This document shows, piece after piece, positions 54,603 through 64,000 of a stretch of DNA of 64,000 nt. Within the stretch, counting starts at the first letter, position 1. Every line of letters starts with the position of its first letter. Below the pieces are notes generated by a model. That model saw only the letters and a program-made list of their open reading frames with translations. It did no database searches and was not told the DNA's origin. This DNA comes from Arthrobacter bussei (GTDB taxonomy: Bacteria > Actinomycetota > Actinomycetes > Actinomycetales > Micrococcaceae), in contig NZ_VJXX01000002.1 in assembly GCF_009377195.2 (NCBI RefSeq), positions 186,001-250,000 on the forward strand, written 5' to 3'. Position numbers and translations under genes: made by a program.

Positions 54603-55553
54603 GTGCCGACTACTGCCCCCGCCCTCGAGATCGACGGCCTGATCAAGGACTTCGGTCCGGTCGGCGCGCTCGACGGCCGCATGGTCCGCGTGCTGGACGG
54701 CGTGCACCTGCGCGCCTCGCACGGGGCGGTGACCGTGCTCCTCGGAGCGAACGGGGCGGGCAAGACCACCACTCTCGAATGCGCGCAGGGACTCCAGCGC
54801 GCCGACGGCGGCGTGGTGCGACTCCTCGGCCAGGACCCGTACCGTGCATCGCCGGACCTTCGCGCCCGCGTCGGCGTGATGCTGCAGGACGGCGGGTTGC
54901 CTCCGTCGGTGCGGCCGCTGGCACTGCTCCGTCACGTCGCCTCGATGTACAGCGATCCCCTGCCGGTCGACGGCCTCGCCGGGCGCCTCGGGCTCGACGA
55001 GTTCGGTGCCGTCTCGATCCGCCGGCTCTCGGGTGGGCAGAAGCAGCGCCTGGCCCTCGCCTGCGCCCTGGTGGGACGGCCCGAGGTGGTGTTCCTCGAC
55101 GAACCCAGTGCAGGTCTGGACCCCCAGTCGCGGACGATCGTGTTCGATCTCATCAGGGAACTGCGTGCGGACGGCCTCGCAGTCATCCTCACCACGCACC
55201 TGCTCGACGACGCCCAGAAGCTGGCCGACTACGTGTACATCGTCGAGGGCGGCCGGACCGTAGCCGAGGGGACCGTCGCGGAGCTCACCGCCGACAGTGA
55301 GACGGACGGGATGCGCGAGCTGCGCTTCGAGACCGTCCCCGGTCTCACACTCCCGCCCGGGCTCCTCCCCCACCTGCACCAGCTCGAGTCCGAACCCGGG
55401 CAGTACGTCCTCCGGGGCACGCTCACGGCGGAGGACGTGGCACACCTCGCCACCTGGTGGGCCTCCTGCGGCGTCATGCCCACGACCATCTCCCTGGCGC
55501 CCCGATCCCTCGAGGACGTCTTCCTCGACATCTCCGGACGGAGCATCCGATGA
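54603..55553 (+). CDS. ABC exporter ATP-binding protein
   Basis: 316 residues. Walker A GANGAGKTTT, signature LSGGQKQRL, Walker B VVFLDEPSAGLD, and LTTHLLDDA as H-loop. A C-terminal 80-residue extension fits ABC-2 drug or lipid exporter ATPases. A TAGAAT box ends 6 nt before the GTG at 54603, with no ribosome site, so this GTG is probably a leaderless start; ATG at 54597 is the alternative. It forms an operon with a permease and ctaA, an order also seen in M. tuberculosis next to suf. Confidence 0.88.
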   Translation: MPTTAPALEIDGLIKDFGPVGALDGRMVRVLDGVHLRASHGAVTVLLGANGAGKTTTLECAQGLQRADGGVVRLLGQDPYRASPDLRARVGVMLQDGGLPPSVRPLALLRHVASMYSDPLPVDGLAGRLGLDEFGAVSIRRLSGGQKQRLALACALVGRPEVVFLDEPSAGLDPQSRTIVFDLIRELRADGLAVILTTHLLDDAQKLADYVYIVEGGRTVAEGTVAELTADSETDGMRELRFETVPGLTLPPGLLPHLHQLESEPGQYVLRGTLTAEDVAHLATWWASCGVMPTTISLAPRSLEDVFLDISGRSIR

Positions 55554-56350
55554 GCCGCCCGCACACGGCCTCCGGCCTTCCCGCCGCGCCCCGCGGCAGG
55601 ACGGCGTCGGGAACGGCCGCGCCGCTGTCCCTTCGGGTGCTCCGGCACGGCGGCTACGAGGCGCTGGCCATGCTGCGCAACGGGGAGCAGTTGGTGCTCG
55701 CGATCGTGCTGCCGCTGCTCGCCCTCGTGGCCCTCGTCCTCACCCCCCTGCTGGACGCCTACGGGCCGAGCCGCATCGACGTCGCCGCCCCGGGGGTCCT
55801 GGCCCTCTGCACCATGTCGACGGCCTTCACGGGCCAGGGGATCGCCACGGGCTTCGACCGGCGGTACGGGGTGCTCCGCTTCCTCTCGACCACTCCGCTC
55901 GGTCGATCGGGCCTCATCCTCGGGAAAGCCGTCGCCGTGGCCGCCGTCCTCGCCGTGCAGCTCGTGGTGATCGGCGGAGCAGCGCTGCTGCTGGGATGGT
56001 CGCCCCGGCCGGAGGGGATCCTCCCCGCCGCCCTCCTGCTGCTCGTCGGCTCCGCGGCGTTCACCTCCCTCGGACTCCTCGTCGCCGGCACGCTGCGGCC
56101 CGAGGCGACCCTCGCGGTCACCAATCTCGTATGGATCCTCCTCGCCGCCGCCGGCGGCGTGATCATCCCGGCCACGGGCCTCCCCGCCGCCGTCGAGCCG
56201 TTCGTCTCGATCCTGCCGTCCTCCGCGCTCGGCGACGGCCTGCGGAACGCCCTCGTGGACGGCGCCCTCGATCCCCTCGCGTGCCTGGTGCTCCTCGCCT
56301 GGGCCACCCTCGCCGGCCTGGCGGCCATCCGCTGGTTCAAATGGAGCTGA
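55550..56350 (+). CDS. ABC-2 type permease
   Basis: 266 residues with six hydrophobic segments and a charged N-terminus of about 30 residues. The ATG overlaps the ATPase stop (ATGA), so it is its membrane partner. The substrate is unknown; the nearby ctaA gene suggests a link to heme or lipid but is not proof. Confidence 0.88.
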   Translation: MSRPHTASGLPAAPRGRTASGTAAPLSLRVLRHGGYEALAMLRNGEQLVLAIVLPLLALVALVLTPLLDAYGPSRIDVAAPGVLALCTMSTAFTGQGIATGFDRRYGVLRFLSTTPLGRSGLILGKAVAVAAVLAVQLVVIGGAALLLGWSPRPEGILPAALLLLVGSAAFTSLGLLVAGTLRPEATLAVTNLVWILLAAAGGVIIPATGLPAAVEPFVSILPSSALGDGLRNALVDGALDPLACLVLLAWATLAGLAAIRWFKWS

Positions 56351-56354
56351 CCTC

Positions 56355-57326
56355 ATGACCTTCCCCCCACTCACCCGCCTCACCGGCCGCCTGCCGAGGA
56401 CCACCACGCCGCTGGTGCGCCGCCTCGCGGTCGCGTCCCTCGTCTCCCAGATCGCCATCGTCGTCACCGGCGGGGCTGTCCGTCTGACGGCGTCGGGACT
56501 CGGGTGCCCCGAGTGGCCGCGCTGCACGCCGGAGTCGATCGTCACCACACCCGAGATGGGCTTCCACGGGGTCATCGAGTTCGGCAACCGCCTCCTGACC
56601 TTCGTGCTCGTCATCATCGCCGTCGCCATGATCGTGGCGCTGCTCGGGATGCGGCGGGAGCGCAAGGACCTGTTCAGGCTGTCCGTGGGACTGTTCCTGG
56701 GCATCCCGGCGCAGGCCGTGATCGGCGGCATCACGGTATGGACGGGGCTGAACCCCTGGGTCGTGGGACTGCACTTCATCGTCTCGATGGTCCTGGTGGC
56801 GCTCGCGACCGTCCTCGTCAACCGCGCACGGCTGACGACGGAGCAGTACGGGGTCCGCAGGCCCGCGGCGGCGCCGGCACTCCTGCGGCAACTCCTCGTC
56901 ACCTCGACCGTTCTGACCTCAGTAGCCGTCGTCCTCGGCGTGATCGTGACGGGTTCTGGGCCGCACGCGGGTGATCACGGTGCCGCGCGCAACGGCCTCG
57001 ACTCCGACCTCATGACGCGCCTCCACGCGGTCCCGGTGTACCTGCTGGTCGCCACGGTGGCACTCGCCGTCGTCGTCGCCTACCGCACCGGCGTCCACGC
57101 GAAGCTCCGCAAGGCGCTCGTCCTGCTGGCCGCCGTCGTGCTCGTCCAGGGTGCGATCGGCTACACCCAGCACTTCCTGCACCTGCCGGTCGTGCTCGTG
57201 GCGCTGCACATGCTCGGCGCGTCGCTGCTGATGGCTGCGGCGGTCCACGCCCACTACACGGGGACGACCAGACGCACCCTGCCGGGTACGGTCACGGCGA
57301 CGAGGGTGCCGCAGCCCGTCGCGTAG
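56355..57326 (+). CDS. ctaA: Heme A synthase CtaA/Cox15
   Basis: 323 residues with eight hydrophobic segments. VTGGAVRLTASGLGCPEWPRC and an early EFGNRL Glu/His region, with repeated His in TRLHAVPVYLL and LHMLGASLL, are the heme-binding parts. It turns heme O into heme A for the aa3 oxidase. The ATG is 4 bp after the permease stop, so it is in the same operon. A small hairpin sits on the stop codon (57318-57332). Confidence 0.95.
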   Translation: MTFPPLTRLTGRLPRTTTPLVRRLAVASLVSQIAIVVTGGAVRLTASGLGCPEWPRCTPESIVTTPEMGFHGVIEFGNRLLTFVLVIIAVAMIVALLGMRRERKDLFRLSVGLFLGIPAQAVIGGITVWTGLNPWVVGLHFIVSMVLVALATVLVNRARLTTEQYGVRRPAAAPALLRQLLVTSTVLTSVAVVLGVIVTGSGPHAGDHGAARNGLDSDLMTRLHAVPVYLLVATVALAVVVAYRTGVHAKLRKALVLLAAVVLVQGAIGYTQHFLHLPVVLVALHMLGASLLMAAAVHAHYTGTTRRTLPGTVTATRVPQPVA

Positions 57327-57388
57327 CGCGACAGCCGGTGTCGCGAAGTGATGCGCGACGCCGGGGCCCCGTCCGACAAGCCGACCGG

Positions 57389-58288
57389 TCAGCCGTCGTC
57401 GAATTCGCTCTCGAGGACGTCGAGCAGCCGGCCGAGCTCGCGCAGCTCGGACCCGGGACTCGGCAGCAGGGGCGGCCGCGGATCACCGGCGGCCACGCCG
57501 CACGCGCGTGCCAGGAGGTGGAGCCCGCTGATCTTCCGAAGGCCGGCCACATGGTCGACCAGGGGGGCGAGCACGTGGCGCACCCGGTCGATCTCCCTCT
57601 GATCACCGTTCACCACGGCAGACCTGAGGCGGGCGTAGAAGGTGGGCAGCAGTGCTGCCGGACCACTGTGCCATGCCTCCGCAGCGACCTCGCCGGACAT
57701 CATCAGGACGTCCCCGCTCACGCCGTGGCTGAAGGATCCGTCGACCAGCGCCCGGAGTGCAGCGTGCCGCGCGTTGAACGTCGCGGCGTCGGGCGCGGTG
57801 TCCTTGAACGCGACGACCTGAGGCAGCACGGCCACCTCGGCGACCACGTCGAGCGAGTAGTCGAACTGGGTGGTACCGGGGTTGTTGTAGAGGCAGATCG
57901 GCAGGTCCGTGGCCGCGCACACCGCATGCACCTGCGCCACCACCTCGTCATCCGTGAGCGGCACGTAGGAGACCGGGGAGAGGACGAGGCCGGCAGCACC
58001 GGCCTGCGCGGCGTCGACCGCGGACTCGAGGACCTCCCGCGTGCCCACCGAGCTGATGCCCACGGCGACGGGTCTCCTGCCTCCCACCGCGTCGATGGCG
58101 GTGCGTGCCACCTCCGCGCGTTCGGCGCGGTCGAGGTAGGCGAAGCTCCCCGAGGACCCGAGGACCGTGATCGCGTCGACGTCCGACGCCGCCAGACCGT
58201 CGAGGAGGGAGCGGAGGTCCGCGTGGGCCACGCCGCCGTCCGGGTCGAAGGGCGTGAGTGGATAGGCGATCAGGCCGGTGAAGTCCAT
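57389..58288 (-). CDS. DapA/NanA-family lyase
   Basis: 299 residues, TIM barrel. The Schiff-base Lys is in VVAFKDTAPD and the Tyr in LYNNPGTT, as in dihydrodipicolinate synthase-like aldolases. TVLGSSGSFAYL replaces the usual GTTGE motif, so true DapA is unlikely. It cleaves or condenses 2-oxo acids with an unknown aldehyde. Convergent with ctaA, and followed by ctaB upstream on the same strand. Confidence 0.88.
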   Translation of the reverse strand: MDFTGLIAYPLTPFDPDGGVAHADLRSLLDGLAASDVDAITVLGSSGSFAYLDRAERAEVARTAIDAVGGRRPVAVGISSVGTREVLESAVDAAQAGAAGLVLSPVSYVPLTDDEVVAQVHAVCAATDLPICLYNNPGTTQFDYSLDVVAEVAVLPQVVAFKDTAPDAATFNARHAALRALVDGSFSHGVSGDVLMMSGEVAAEAWHSGPAALLPTFYARLRSAVVNGDQREIDRVRHVLAPLVDHVAGLRKISGLHLLARACGVAAGDPRPPLLPSPGSELRELGRLLDVLESEFDDG

Positions 58289-58352
58289 GCCGACAGCCTA
58301 GGGGCTCGCCCCACCGGTCATCGACCGTGCGGGCGGATCGGCCGGCGGACGA

Positions 58353-59297
58353 TCAGGGAAGGACGGCCGATCCGACGAACGGATCGACGGCGAGGGCGAG
58401 GAAGAGAACCGTCAGGTAGCTGATCGACCCGTGGAAGACCTTCATCGCGGCCTTGTTGCTGAGCTCACCCTGCTGTGCGAGGGAGTGGAGGCGGTGGGAT
58501 TCGCGGATGAACCAGGCACCGCCGACGAGGGCCGCGACCGAGTACACCCAGCCGGCACCGGCGGGGATCAGCAGGAGCGAGCACGCGACCATGGCCCAGG
58601 CGTAGAGGACCACCTGGACGGACACCGTGCGGGCCCCGGCGATGGCTCCGAGCATCGGTACGCTGGCGGCGTTGTAGTCGTCGCTGTACTTCATCGACAG
58701 GGGCCAGTAGTGCGGCGGGGTCCACAGGAAGATGATGAGGAACAGCACGACGGCGGGCCAGTCCACGGAACCGGTGACAGCGGCCCACGCGATGAGCACG
58801 GGCATGCAGCCCGCTGCTCCACCCCAGACGATGTTCTGGGAGGTGCGACGCTTCAGGACCAGCGTGTACACGACCACGTAGAGGAAGATGGCCGCGACAC
58901 CGAGCATGCCCGCCAGCGGGTTCGCGCCGAACCAGAGAACGGCGATCGCCACGATGCCGAGGACCCAGGAGAACACGAGTGCCTCGCGCGGGGTGACCTC
59001 GCCCGTGACGAGCGGCCGGTTCTCGGTGCGGTGCATGAGCTTGTCGATGTCGCGGTCGATGTAGCAGTTGAAGGCGCCGGCGCTACCGGCTGCGAGGGCT
59101 CCGCCGACCATCGTGGCGAGGATCAGTCCGAGAGGAGGGAACCCGCCCTGGGCGAAGATCATGGTGGGAAGTGTGGTGACCAGGAGCAGCTCGATCACGC
59201 GGGGCTTCGTCAGCGCGAGGTAGGCCTTCGCTTTGCGACCGAAACCTTGACGGGCCTGCGGGGAACGTGCCGGAGCAGGAGCCTGCTGGGTCTTCAC
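58353..59297 (-). CDS. ctaB: Heme O synthase (protoheme IX farnesyltransferase)
   Basis: 314 residues with nine hydrophobic segments. [19 protein letters not shown] carries the prenyl diphosphate-binding Asp motif of UbiA enzymes, and the second Asp region lies near [11 protein letters not shown]. It adds farnesyl to heme B. GTG start by fit to the family N-terminus. A TATGAT -10 box lies at 59340-59345 on the minus strand. Confidence 0.95.
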   Translation of the reverse strand: MKTQQAPAPARSPQARQGFGRKAKAYLALTKPRVIELLLVTTLPTMIFAQGGFPPLGLILATMVGGALAAGSAGAFNCYIDRDIDKLMHRTENRPLVTGEVTPREALVFSWVLGIVAIAVLWFGANPLAGMLGVAAIFLYVVVYTLVLKRRTSQNIVWGGAAGCMPVLIAWAAVTGSVDWPAVVLFLIIFLWTPPHYWPLSMKYSDDYNAASVPMLGAIAGARTVSVQVVLYAWAMVACSLLLIPAGAGWVYSVAALVGGAWFIRESHRLHSLAQQGELSNKAAMKVFHGSISYLTVLFLALAVDPFVGSAVLP

Positions 59298-59728
59298 AAG
59301 GCAACACTTTCGTTTCTTCCGGAGTAAAAGACAAGGCCCATCATACCCTTTTACGCCGTGTAGAAATGGGCGATAGGTGGGGACGGCGGGCGGTTGCGGG
59401 ACCTCATCGGTCCTTCCCGCAGGTGAGGCGTCACGGACATACGCCGTCCTCGCCGCGCAGCCCCCTCCTCCGGCGCCGCATGCAACCGCCGGATGTGAGC
59501 AACGACATTCTTGGACTCCCACGGACGTGAGCGGAGCTGAAGGGATAGTGTGGGTTCGAAAGCCCGCCGCGGATGCGCGCCCGGAAGAGTTTGCCGGGGC
59601 TCAGTGCTGTCGCCGTGCGGAGCCTTATATGCAGTATTCAACGGTGAACGGCCAGTCCGACGGCGTGCCAGCAGGTACGCCCCGTCATCAGCTGAGGGGC
59701 CGTTCCGGACAGAGAGGGGCCCGGAAAC
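59298..59728. promoter_or_regulatory. Divergent promoter region between ctaB and tkt
   Basis: 430 bp with no gene. On the minus strand a TATGAT -10 box serves ctaB, and a 15-codon frame (starting ATG at 59342) overlaps its GTG. On the plus strand three candidate -10 boxes appear (TAGTGT at 59546, TTATAT at 59625, TATTCA at 59635). The last two would give the shorter leader for tkt. No strong dyad is seen. Confidence 0.55.
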
Positions 59729-61915
59729 GTGCCACAGACGCAAGAGCAGGAACTGACCTGGACCGAACTGGACCAGAAGGCGGTCGACACCGTCCGCATC
59801 CTCGCGGCGGACGCCGTGGAGAAGGTGGGCAACGGTCACCCGGGTACGGCGATGAGCCTCGCACCGGCGGCCTACCTCCTTTTCCAGAAGCTCATGCGGC
59901 ACGACCCCTCGGACCCCGAGTGGACCGGACGCGACCGCTTCGTCCTCTCCCCCGGCCATACCTCGCTGACCCTCTACATCCAGCTCTTCCTCTCCGGGTA
60001 CGGCCTGGAGCTCGACGACCTCAAGGCGCTGCGCACCTGGGGTTCGCTCACGCCCGGGCACCCCGAGTACCGCCACACCAAGGGCGTGGAGATCACCACC
60101 GGCCCGCTGGGTCAGGGCCTCGCGACGTCCGTCGGGTTCGCCTACGGCCAGCGCCGCCAGCGCGGCATGTTCGACGCCGACGCCCCCGCCGGCACCAGCC
60201 CGTTCGACCACACCATCTGGGTCATCGCCTCGGACGGTGACCTCCAGGAGGGTGTCACGGCGGAAGCATCCTCGCTCGCCGGGCACCAGGAGCTCGGCAA
60301 CCTCGTGGTCGTCTACGACCAGAACCACATCTCAATCGAGGACGACACCGACATCGCGTTCTCCGAGGACGTCCTCAGGCGGTACGAGGCCTACGGCTGG
60401 CATGTCCAGCGCGTCGACTGGACGAAGACCGGTGAGTACGTCGAGGACGTCGCCGAGCTGTACTCCGCGCTCGTCGAGGCCAAGAACGAGACCTCCAAGC
60501 CCTCGATCGTCGCCCTGCGCACGATCATCGGGTACCCCGCGCCGAACAAGCAGAACACGGGTAAGATCCACGGTTCCGCCCTCGGTAAGGACGAGGTCGC
60601 GGCGGTGAAGGAAGCCCTCGGCTTCGACCCGGAGAAGCACTTCGACGTCGACCCGGAGGTCCTGGAGCACGCCCGTGGTGTGGTGCAGCGCGGCGCGGAG
60701 GCCCACGCCGAGTGGCAGCAGGGCTTCGACGCCTGGGCGTCGGCGCACGCGGACGAGGCGGCCCTGCTGGAGCGCATCCAGGCCCGCACGCTCCCCGAGG
60801 GCTGGGAGGCGAGCCTGCCCAGCTTCGAGGCGGGCAAGGACGTCTCGACCCGCGCAGCCTCGGGCAAGGTCCTCACCGCGATCGGTCCCGTGCTCCCCGA
60901 ACTCTGGGGCGGCAGTGCGGACCTCGCCGAGTCGAACAACACGACCATCGAGGGATCGCCGTCCTTCATCCCCGAGAGCCGCCAGACCAACGCCTGGTCG
61001 GGGAACCCCTACGGCCGGGTCCTCCACTTCGGGATCCGTGAGCACGCGGCGGCCGCGATCGTCAACGGCATCGTGATGCACAGCAGCACGCGCGCCTTCT
61101 CCGGCACCTTCCTCATCTTCAGCGACTACCAGCGGCCCGCGGTCCGCCTCGGAGCGCTCATGGGCGTCCCCGCGATCTACGTGTGGACCCACGATTCCAT
61201 CGGCCTCGGGGAGGACGGCCCCACTCACCAGCCAGTGGAGCAGCTCTCCTCGCTGCGCACCATCCCCGGTCTCGACGTCGTCCGCCCCGGCGACGCGAAC
61301 GAGGTCGCCATCGCCTGGCGCACCATCCTCGAGAACACCGAGAACCCCGCCGGGATCGTGCTCACGCGCCAGAACATCCCCACCTACGAGCGGGGCGACG
61401 GCGTCGCATCGGGAGACACGTTCGGCTCGGCGGAGGGTGTGGCCAAGGGCGGGTACGTCCTCGCGGAGGCGAAGGACGGCGCCCCCGACGTCATCCTGAT
61501 CGGTACGGGCTCCGAGGTGCAGCTGGCCGTCGAGGCCCGCGAGCAGCTCGAGTCGCAGGGCATCTCTGCGCGCGTCGTGTCCATGCCGTGCCTCGAGTGG
61601 TTCAACGCCCAGGACGCCGCGTACCGCGACAGCGTCCTGCCGCGCACCGTCCGTGCCCGCGTCTCCGTCGAGGCCGGCGTGTCCCAGAGCTGGCACGGGA
61701 TCGTCGGCGACGCCGGACGCAGCGTGTCGCTGGAGCACTTCGGCGCATCCGCCGACTACAAGACGCTGTACCGGGAGTTCGGCATCACCAGCGACGCCGT
61801 CGTGGCCGCCGCGAAGGACTCGCTCGAGGCCGTCGCCGCCGACCCCCTGGCACCGAACGGCACCGCAGCCATGGCCTCGGGCCACCAGGCCACCGAGACC
61901 GGCGACCAGCAGTAG
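59729..61915 (+). CDS. tkt: Transketolase
   Basis: 728 residues, TPP enzyme. [10 protein letters not shown] opens the cofactor domain, then [12 protein letters not shown] binds Mg-TPP, and a later [13 protein letters not shown] region completes the site. It moves two-carbon units between sugars. The GTG follows GGAAAC and a purine run. First gene of tkt-tal-pgi. Confidence 0.96.
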   Translation: MPQTQEQELTWTELDQKAVDTVRILAADAVEKVGNGHPGTAMSLAPAAYLLFQKLMRHDPSDPEWTGRDRFVLSPGHTSLTLYIQLFLSGYGLELDDLKALRTWGSLTPGHPEYRHTKGVEITTGPLGQGLATSVGFAYGQRRQRGMFDADAPAGTSPFDHTIWVIASDGDLQEGVTAEASSLAGHQELGNLVVVYDQNHISIEDDTDIAFSEDVLRRYEAYGWHVQRVDWTKTGEYVEDVAELYSALVEAKNETSKPSIVALRTIIGYPAPNKQNTGKIHGSALGKDEVAAVKEALGFDPEKHFDVDPEVLEHARGVVQRGAEAHAEWQQGFDAWASAHADEAALLERIQARTLPEGWEASLPSFEAGKDVSTRAASGKVLTAIGPVLPELWGGSADLAESNNTTIEGSPSFIPESRQTNAWSGNPYGRVLHFGIREHAAAAIVNGIVMHSSTRAFSGTFLIFSDYQRPAVRLGALMGVPAIYVWTHDSIGLGEDGPTHQPVEQLSSLRTIPGLDVVRPGDANEVAIAWRTILENTENPAGIVLTRQNIPTYERGDGVASGDTFGSAEGVAKGGYVLAEAKDGAPDVILIGTGSEVQLAVEAREQLESQGISARVVSMPCLEWFNAQDAAYRDSVLPRTVRARVSVEAGVSQSWHGIVGDAGRSVSLEHFGASADYKTLYREFGITSDAVVAAAKDSLEAVAADPLAPNGTAAMASGHQATETGDQQ

Positions 61916-61982
61916 CCTGCACCGCACGTCCCACACCAGCACCCACCAGCACTCATCCGCAGCAGCGGACAAGGAGCACATC

Positions 61983-63095
61983 ATGACCACAACACCCACC
62001 GCCGACCTCTCGGCCGCCGGCGTCTCCATCTGGCTCGACGACCTCTCGCGGGAACGCCTCAACTCGGGAGGCTTCAAGCGCCTCATCGAGGACCTGAACG
62101 TGGTCGGCGTGACCACGAACCCGAGTATCTTCGCCGCCGCCCTCAAGAACGGCGACTCGTACGCCACCCAGGTCGGCGCCCTCGCCGAGGCCGGGGCCGA
62201 CGTCGACCGGGCCGTCTTCGACATCACGACCCACGACGTCGCCCAGGCCTGCGACCTCTTCGCCGCGGAGGCCAAGCGCACCGACGGCGCCGACGGCCGC
62301 GTCTCGATCGAGGTGGACCCCCGCCTGTCCCGCGACACGGCGGGAACCATCGCCGAGGCCAAGCGCCTGCACGCCAAGGTGCAGCGCACCAACGTGCTCA
62401 TCAAGATCCCCGCGACGGTCGAGGGGCTCGAGGCCATCTCCGAGACGCTCGCCGCCGGCATCAGCGTCAACGTCACCCTGATCTTCTCCCTCGAGCGCTA
62501 CCGGGCGGTCATCAACGCCTTCATGATCGGTCTCGAGCAGGCCAGGGAGAACGGGCACGACCTCGCCACGATCCACTCGGTCGCCTCCTTCTTCGTCTCG
62601 CGCGTCGACGCGGAGATCGACGCGCGGCTCGACGCCGTCGGCAGCGAGGAGGCCACGGCGCTCAAGGGCAAGGCAGGTCTTGCCAACGCGCGTCTCGCCT
62701 ACCAGGTCTTCCAGGAGCAGTTCTCGTCCGAGCGCTGGCAGGTCCTCGAAGCGGCCGGGGCGAACGCCCAGCGCCCCCTCTGGGCCTCGACCGGCGTCAA
62801 GGATCCGAACCTCCCCGACACGCTCTACGTCGCAGGACTCGTCGCCGCGAACGTCGTGAACACCATGCCCGAGAAGACGCTCGACGCGATGGCCGACCAC
62901 GGCGTGGTCGAGGGAGACACCATCACCGGCTCCTACGCGGAGGCCGCCGACGTGCTCGACAAGCTCGACGCCCTCGGCGTGTCCTACCAGGAGGTCGTCG
63001 AGAAGCTCGAGACGGAAGGCCTCGACAAGTTCGTGACCAGCTGGTCGGAGCTCCTCGAGACCGTCCAGACCGCGCTCGACGCGGCGAAGGGCTGA
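61983..63095 (+). CDS. tal: Transaldolase
   Basis: 370 residues, the actinobacterial type. VTTNPSIFA, the Schiff-base Lys in [11 protein letters not shown] and [15 protein letters not shown] are typical. AAGGAG lies just before the ATG; the frame open upstream is a shadow of tkt. It exchanges three-carbon units in the pentose phosphate pathway. Confidence 0.96.
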   Translation: MTTTPTADLSAAGVSIWLDDLSRERLNSGGFKRLIEDLNVVGVTTNPSIFAAALKNGDSYATQVGALAEAGADVDRAVFDITTHDVAQACDLFAAEAKRTDGADGRVSIEVDPRLSRDTAGTIAEAKRLHAKVQRTNVLIKIPATVEGLEAISETLAAGISVNVTLIFSLERYRAVINAFMIGLEQARENGHDLATIHSVASFFVSRVDAEIDARLDAVGSEEATALKGKAGLANARLAYQVFQEQFSSERWQVLEAAGANAQRPLWASTGVKDPNLPDTLYVAGLVAANVVNTMPEKTLDAMADHGVVEGDTITGSYAEAADVLDKLDALGVSYQEVVEKLETEGLDKFVTSWSELLETVQTALDAAKG

Positions 63096-63100
63096 CCCCC

Positions 63101-64000
63101 GTGGGCTCCTTCGCTCTGACCGCCTCCGGCGATGCGCTTACCGCCGTCGACGCCGCGGTACCCACGCTCGTCGCCGATCGTTTCGCCTCCCGGCTGATGG
63201 CCAAGGACGCCACCCTGTGGGGCGCCGACGCCGAGCCCGAGGCGTCGATCCGCCTCGGCTGGATCGATCTGTTCGACGGTTCCCGCGCTCTGCTGCCCGA
63301 GATCGCCGGGCTGCGCGCGGACCTGAACGGCGAGGGCGTGGACCGGATCGTCCTGTGCGGCATGGGCGGCTCGTCGCTCGCGCCGGAGGTCATCACCAAG
63401 GAGGCCGGAGTCGAGCTCGTCGTCCTCGACGCCACCGATCCGGAGCAGGTCCGGGCAGCCCTCGAGGATCAGCTGGAGCGCACCGCCATCGTGGTGTCGT
63501 CGAAGTCGGGTTCCACGGTGGAGACCGATTCCCAGCGCCGCGTGTTCGAGCAGGCCTTCACGGACGCGGGCATCGACGCCGCATCGCGCATCATCGTCGT
63601 CACCGACCCGGGCTCGCCCCTGGAGGAGGCCTCGAGGGCTGCCGGCTACCGCAGGGTCTTCACGGCCAACGCCGAGGTGGGCGGCCGGTACTCCGCGCTG
63701 ACCGCGTTCGGCCTCGTGCCCTCGGGGCTCGCGGGTGCGGACATCGAGACGCTGCTCAACGATGCCGAGGACAGCGCGGAGTTCCTCGGTGACGATGACG
63801 CCGGCAACGTCGGGCTCCAGCTGGGTGCCGTCCTCGGAGGAACCGCTCCCCTGCGCGACAAGATCGTGTTCGCCGACGCAGGTTCCGGTCTCCCCGGCTT
63901 CGCCGACTGGGCGGAGCAGCTCATCGCGGAATCCACCGGCAAGCTCGGTACGGGCCTCCTGCCCGTCGTCGCGTCGATCGACGCTCCGGAACTGGCCGAC
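63101..64000 (+). CDS. pgi: Glucose-6-phosphate isomerase, N-terminal part (cut by window edge)
   Basis: The visible 300 residues include GMGGSSLAPEV, SSKSGSTVET (the phosphate-binding loop) and NVGLQLGAVLG, the PGI sugar-isomerase motifs. The GTG is 5 bp after the tal stop, so it is coupled. It interconverts glucose-6- and fructose-6-phosphate. The C-terminal part is outside the window. Confidence 0.93.
   Translation, partial: MGSFALTASGDALTAVDAAVPTLVADRFASRLMAKDATLWGADAEPEASIRLGWIDLFDGSRALLPEIAGLRADLNGEGVDRIVLCGMGGSSLAPEVITKEAGVELVVLDATDPEQVRAALEDQLERTAIVVSSKSGSTVETDSQRRVFEQAFTDAGIDAASRIIVVTDPGSPLEEASRAAGYRRVFTANAEVGGRYSALTAFGLVPSGLAGADIETLLNDAEDSAEFLGDDDAGNVGLQLGAVLGGTAPLRDKIVFADAGSGLPGFADWAEQLIAESTGKLGTGLLPVVASIDAPELAD

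Noticed and set aside
57318..57332. A 6-bp hairpin with the ctaA stop codon in its loop as a regulatory element
   Set aside because: Too short to be meaningful in GC-rich DNA; no T-run and no support from position.

Overview
The window is high-GC DNA from an actinomycete, most likely a member of the Micrococcaceae close to Arthrobacter. This rests on gene content and order: sufR-B-D-(Rieske)-C-T next to an ABC exporter, ctaA, ctaB and tkt-tal-pgi; divergent glgA/glgC; SURF1 beside a DUF3099 protein; and frequent GTG/TTG and apparently leaderless starts. No database search was possible, so the genus is an inference.

Layout. (1) 1-4.66 kb, minus strand: an acyl-CoA dehydrogenase (cut by the window edge), an M20 peptidase, and a tightly coupled NAD-salvage operon pnuC-nadR-Nudix/NrtR headed by a perfect 21-bp dyad. 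(2) 4.7-15.7 kb: an accessory region with orphan small proteins, an AraC/GyrI regulator, a nitroreductase, a TPR protein, a RibD/DHFR-like reductase, an orphan Hpt protein, and a TetR regulator with a divergent frameshifted hydrolase. It also holds several gene remnants (a glycosidase N-terminus, an alpha/beta-hydrolase C-terminus, an AlkA C-terminus). It ends in a heavily mutated tyrosine integrase beside tRNA-Leu(GAG), so it looks like a decayed integrative element and its scar. (3) 16-19.5 kb: a small conserved protein, an M50-like peptidase with kynureninase, and a secreted serine protease. (4) 19.7-26.3 kb: a fatty-acid locus (MaoC hydratase, FabG4-like reductase, FadA2-like thiolase; divergently a TetR regulator and an acyl-CoA oxidase-like flavoprotein) arranged around one 31-bp operator. 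(5) 26.5-29.1 kb: glgA(glgM) and glgC, divergent. (6) 29.2-32.6 kb: the ATP-grasp / alpha-E / transglutaminase operon. (7) 32.7-39.6 kb: aminopeptidase N, a lipoate-ligase homologue, zinc-free L31, a TrmH methyltransferase, an ABC ATPase and SerB. (8) 39.7-45 kb: two SDR enzymes, DUF3099, a small Cys protein, SURF1, a MmcQ-like protein and a secreted ice-binding-type protein with low-complexity repeats. (9) 45.2-49.1 kb: an ABC-F protein and a bioY-M-N biotin transporter. (10) 49.2-64 kb: suf operon, ABC exporter, heme A synthase, DapA-like lyase, heme O synthase, then the pentose-phosphate operon tkt-tal-pgi (pgi cut by the window edge).

How the genes work together: regions 4, 5, 6, 9 and 10 are core metabolism (fatty acids, glycogen/maltose-1-phosphate, biotin uptake, Fe-S assembly, heme A for cytochrome oxidase, pentose phosphates). 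SURF1, CtaA and CtaB all serve the aa3 oxidase. Region 2 is the dispensable part. The least understood units are the ATP-grasp/alpha-E/transglutaminase cassette, the ice-binding-type surface protein, and the remnant-rich stretch at 11.4-15.7 kb.
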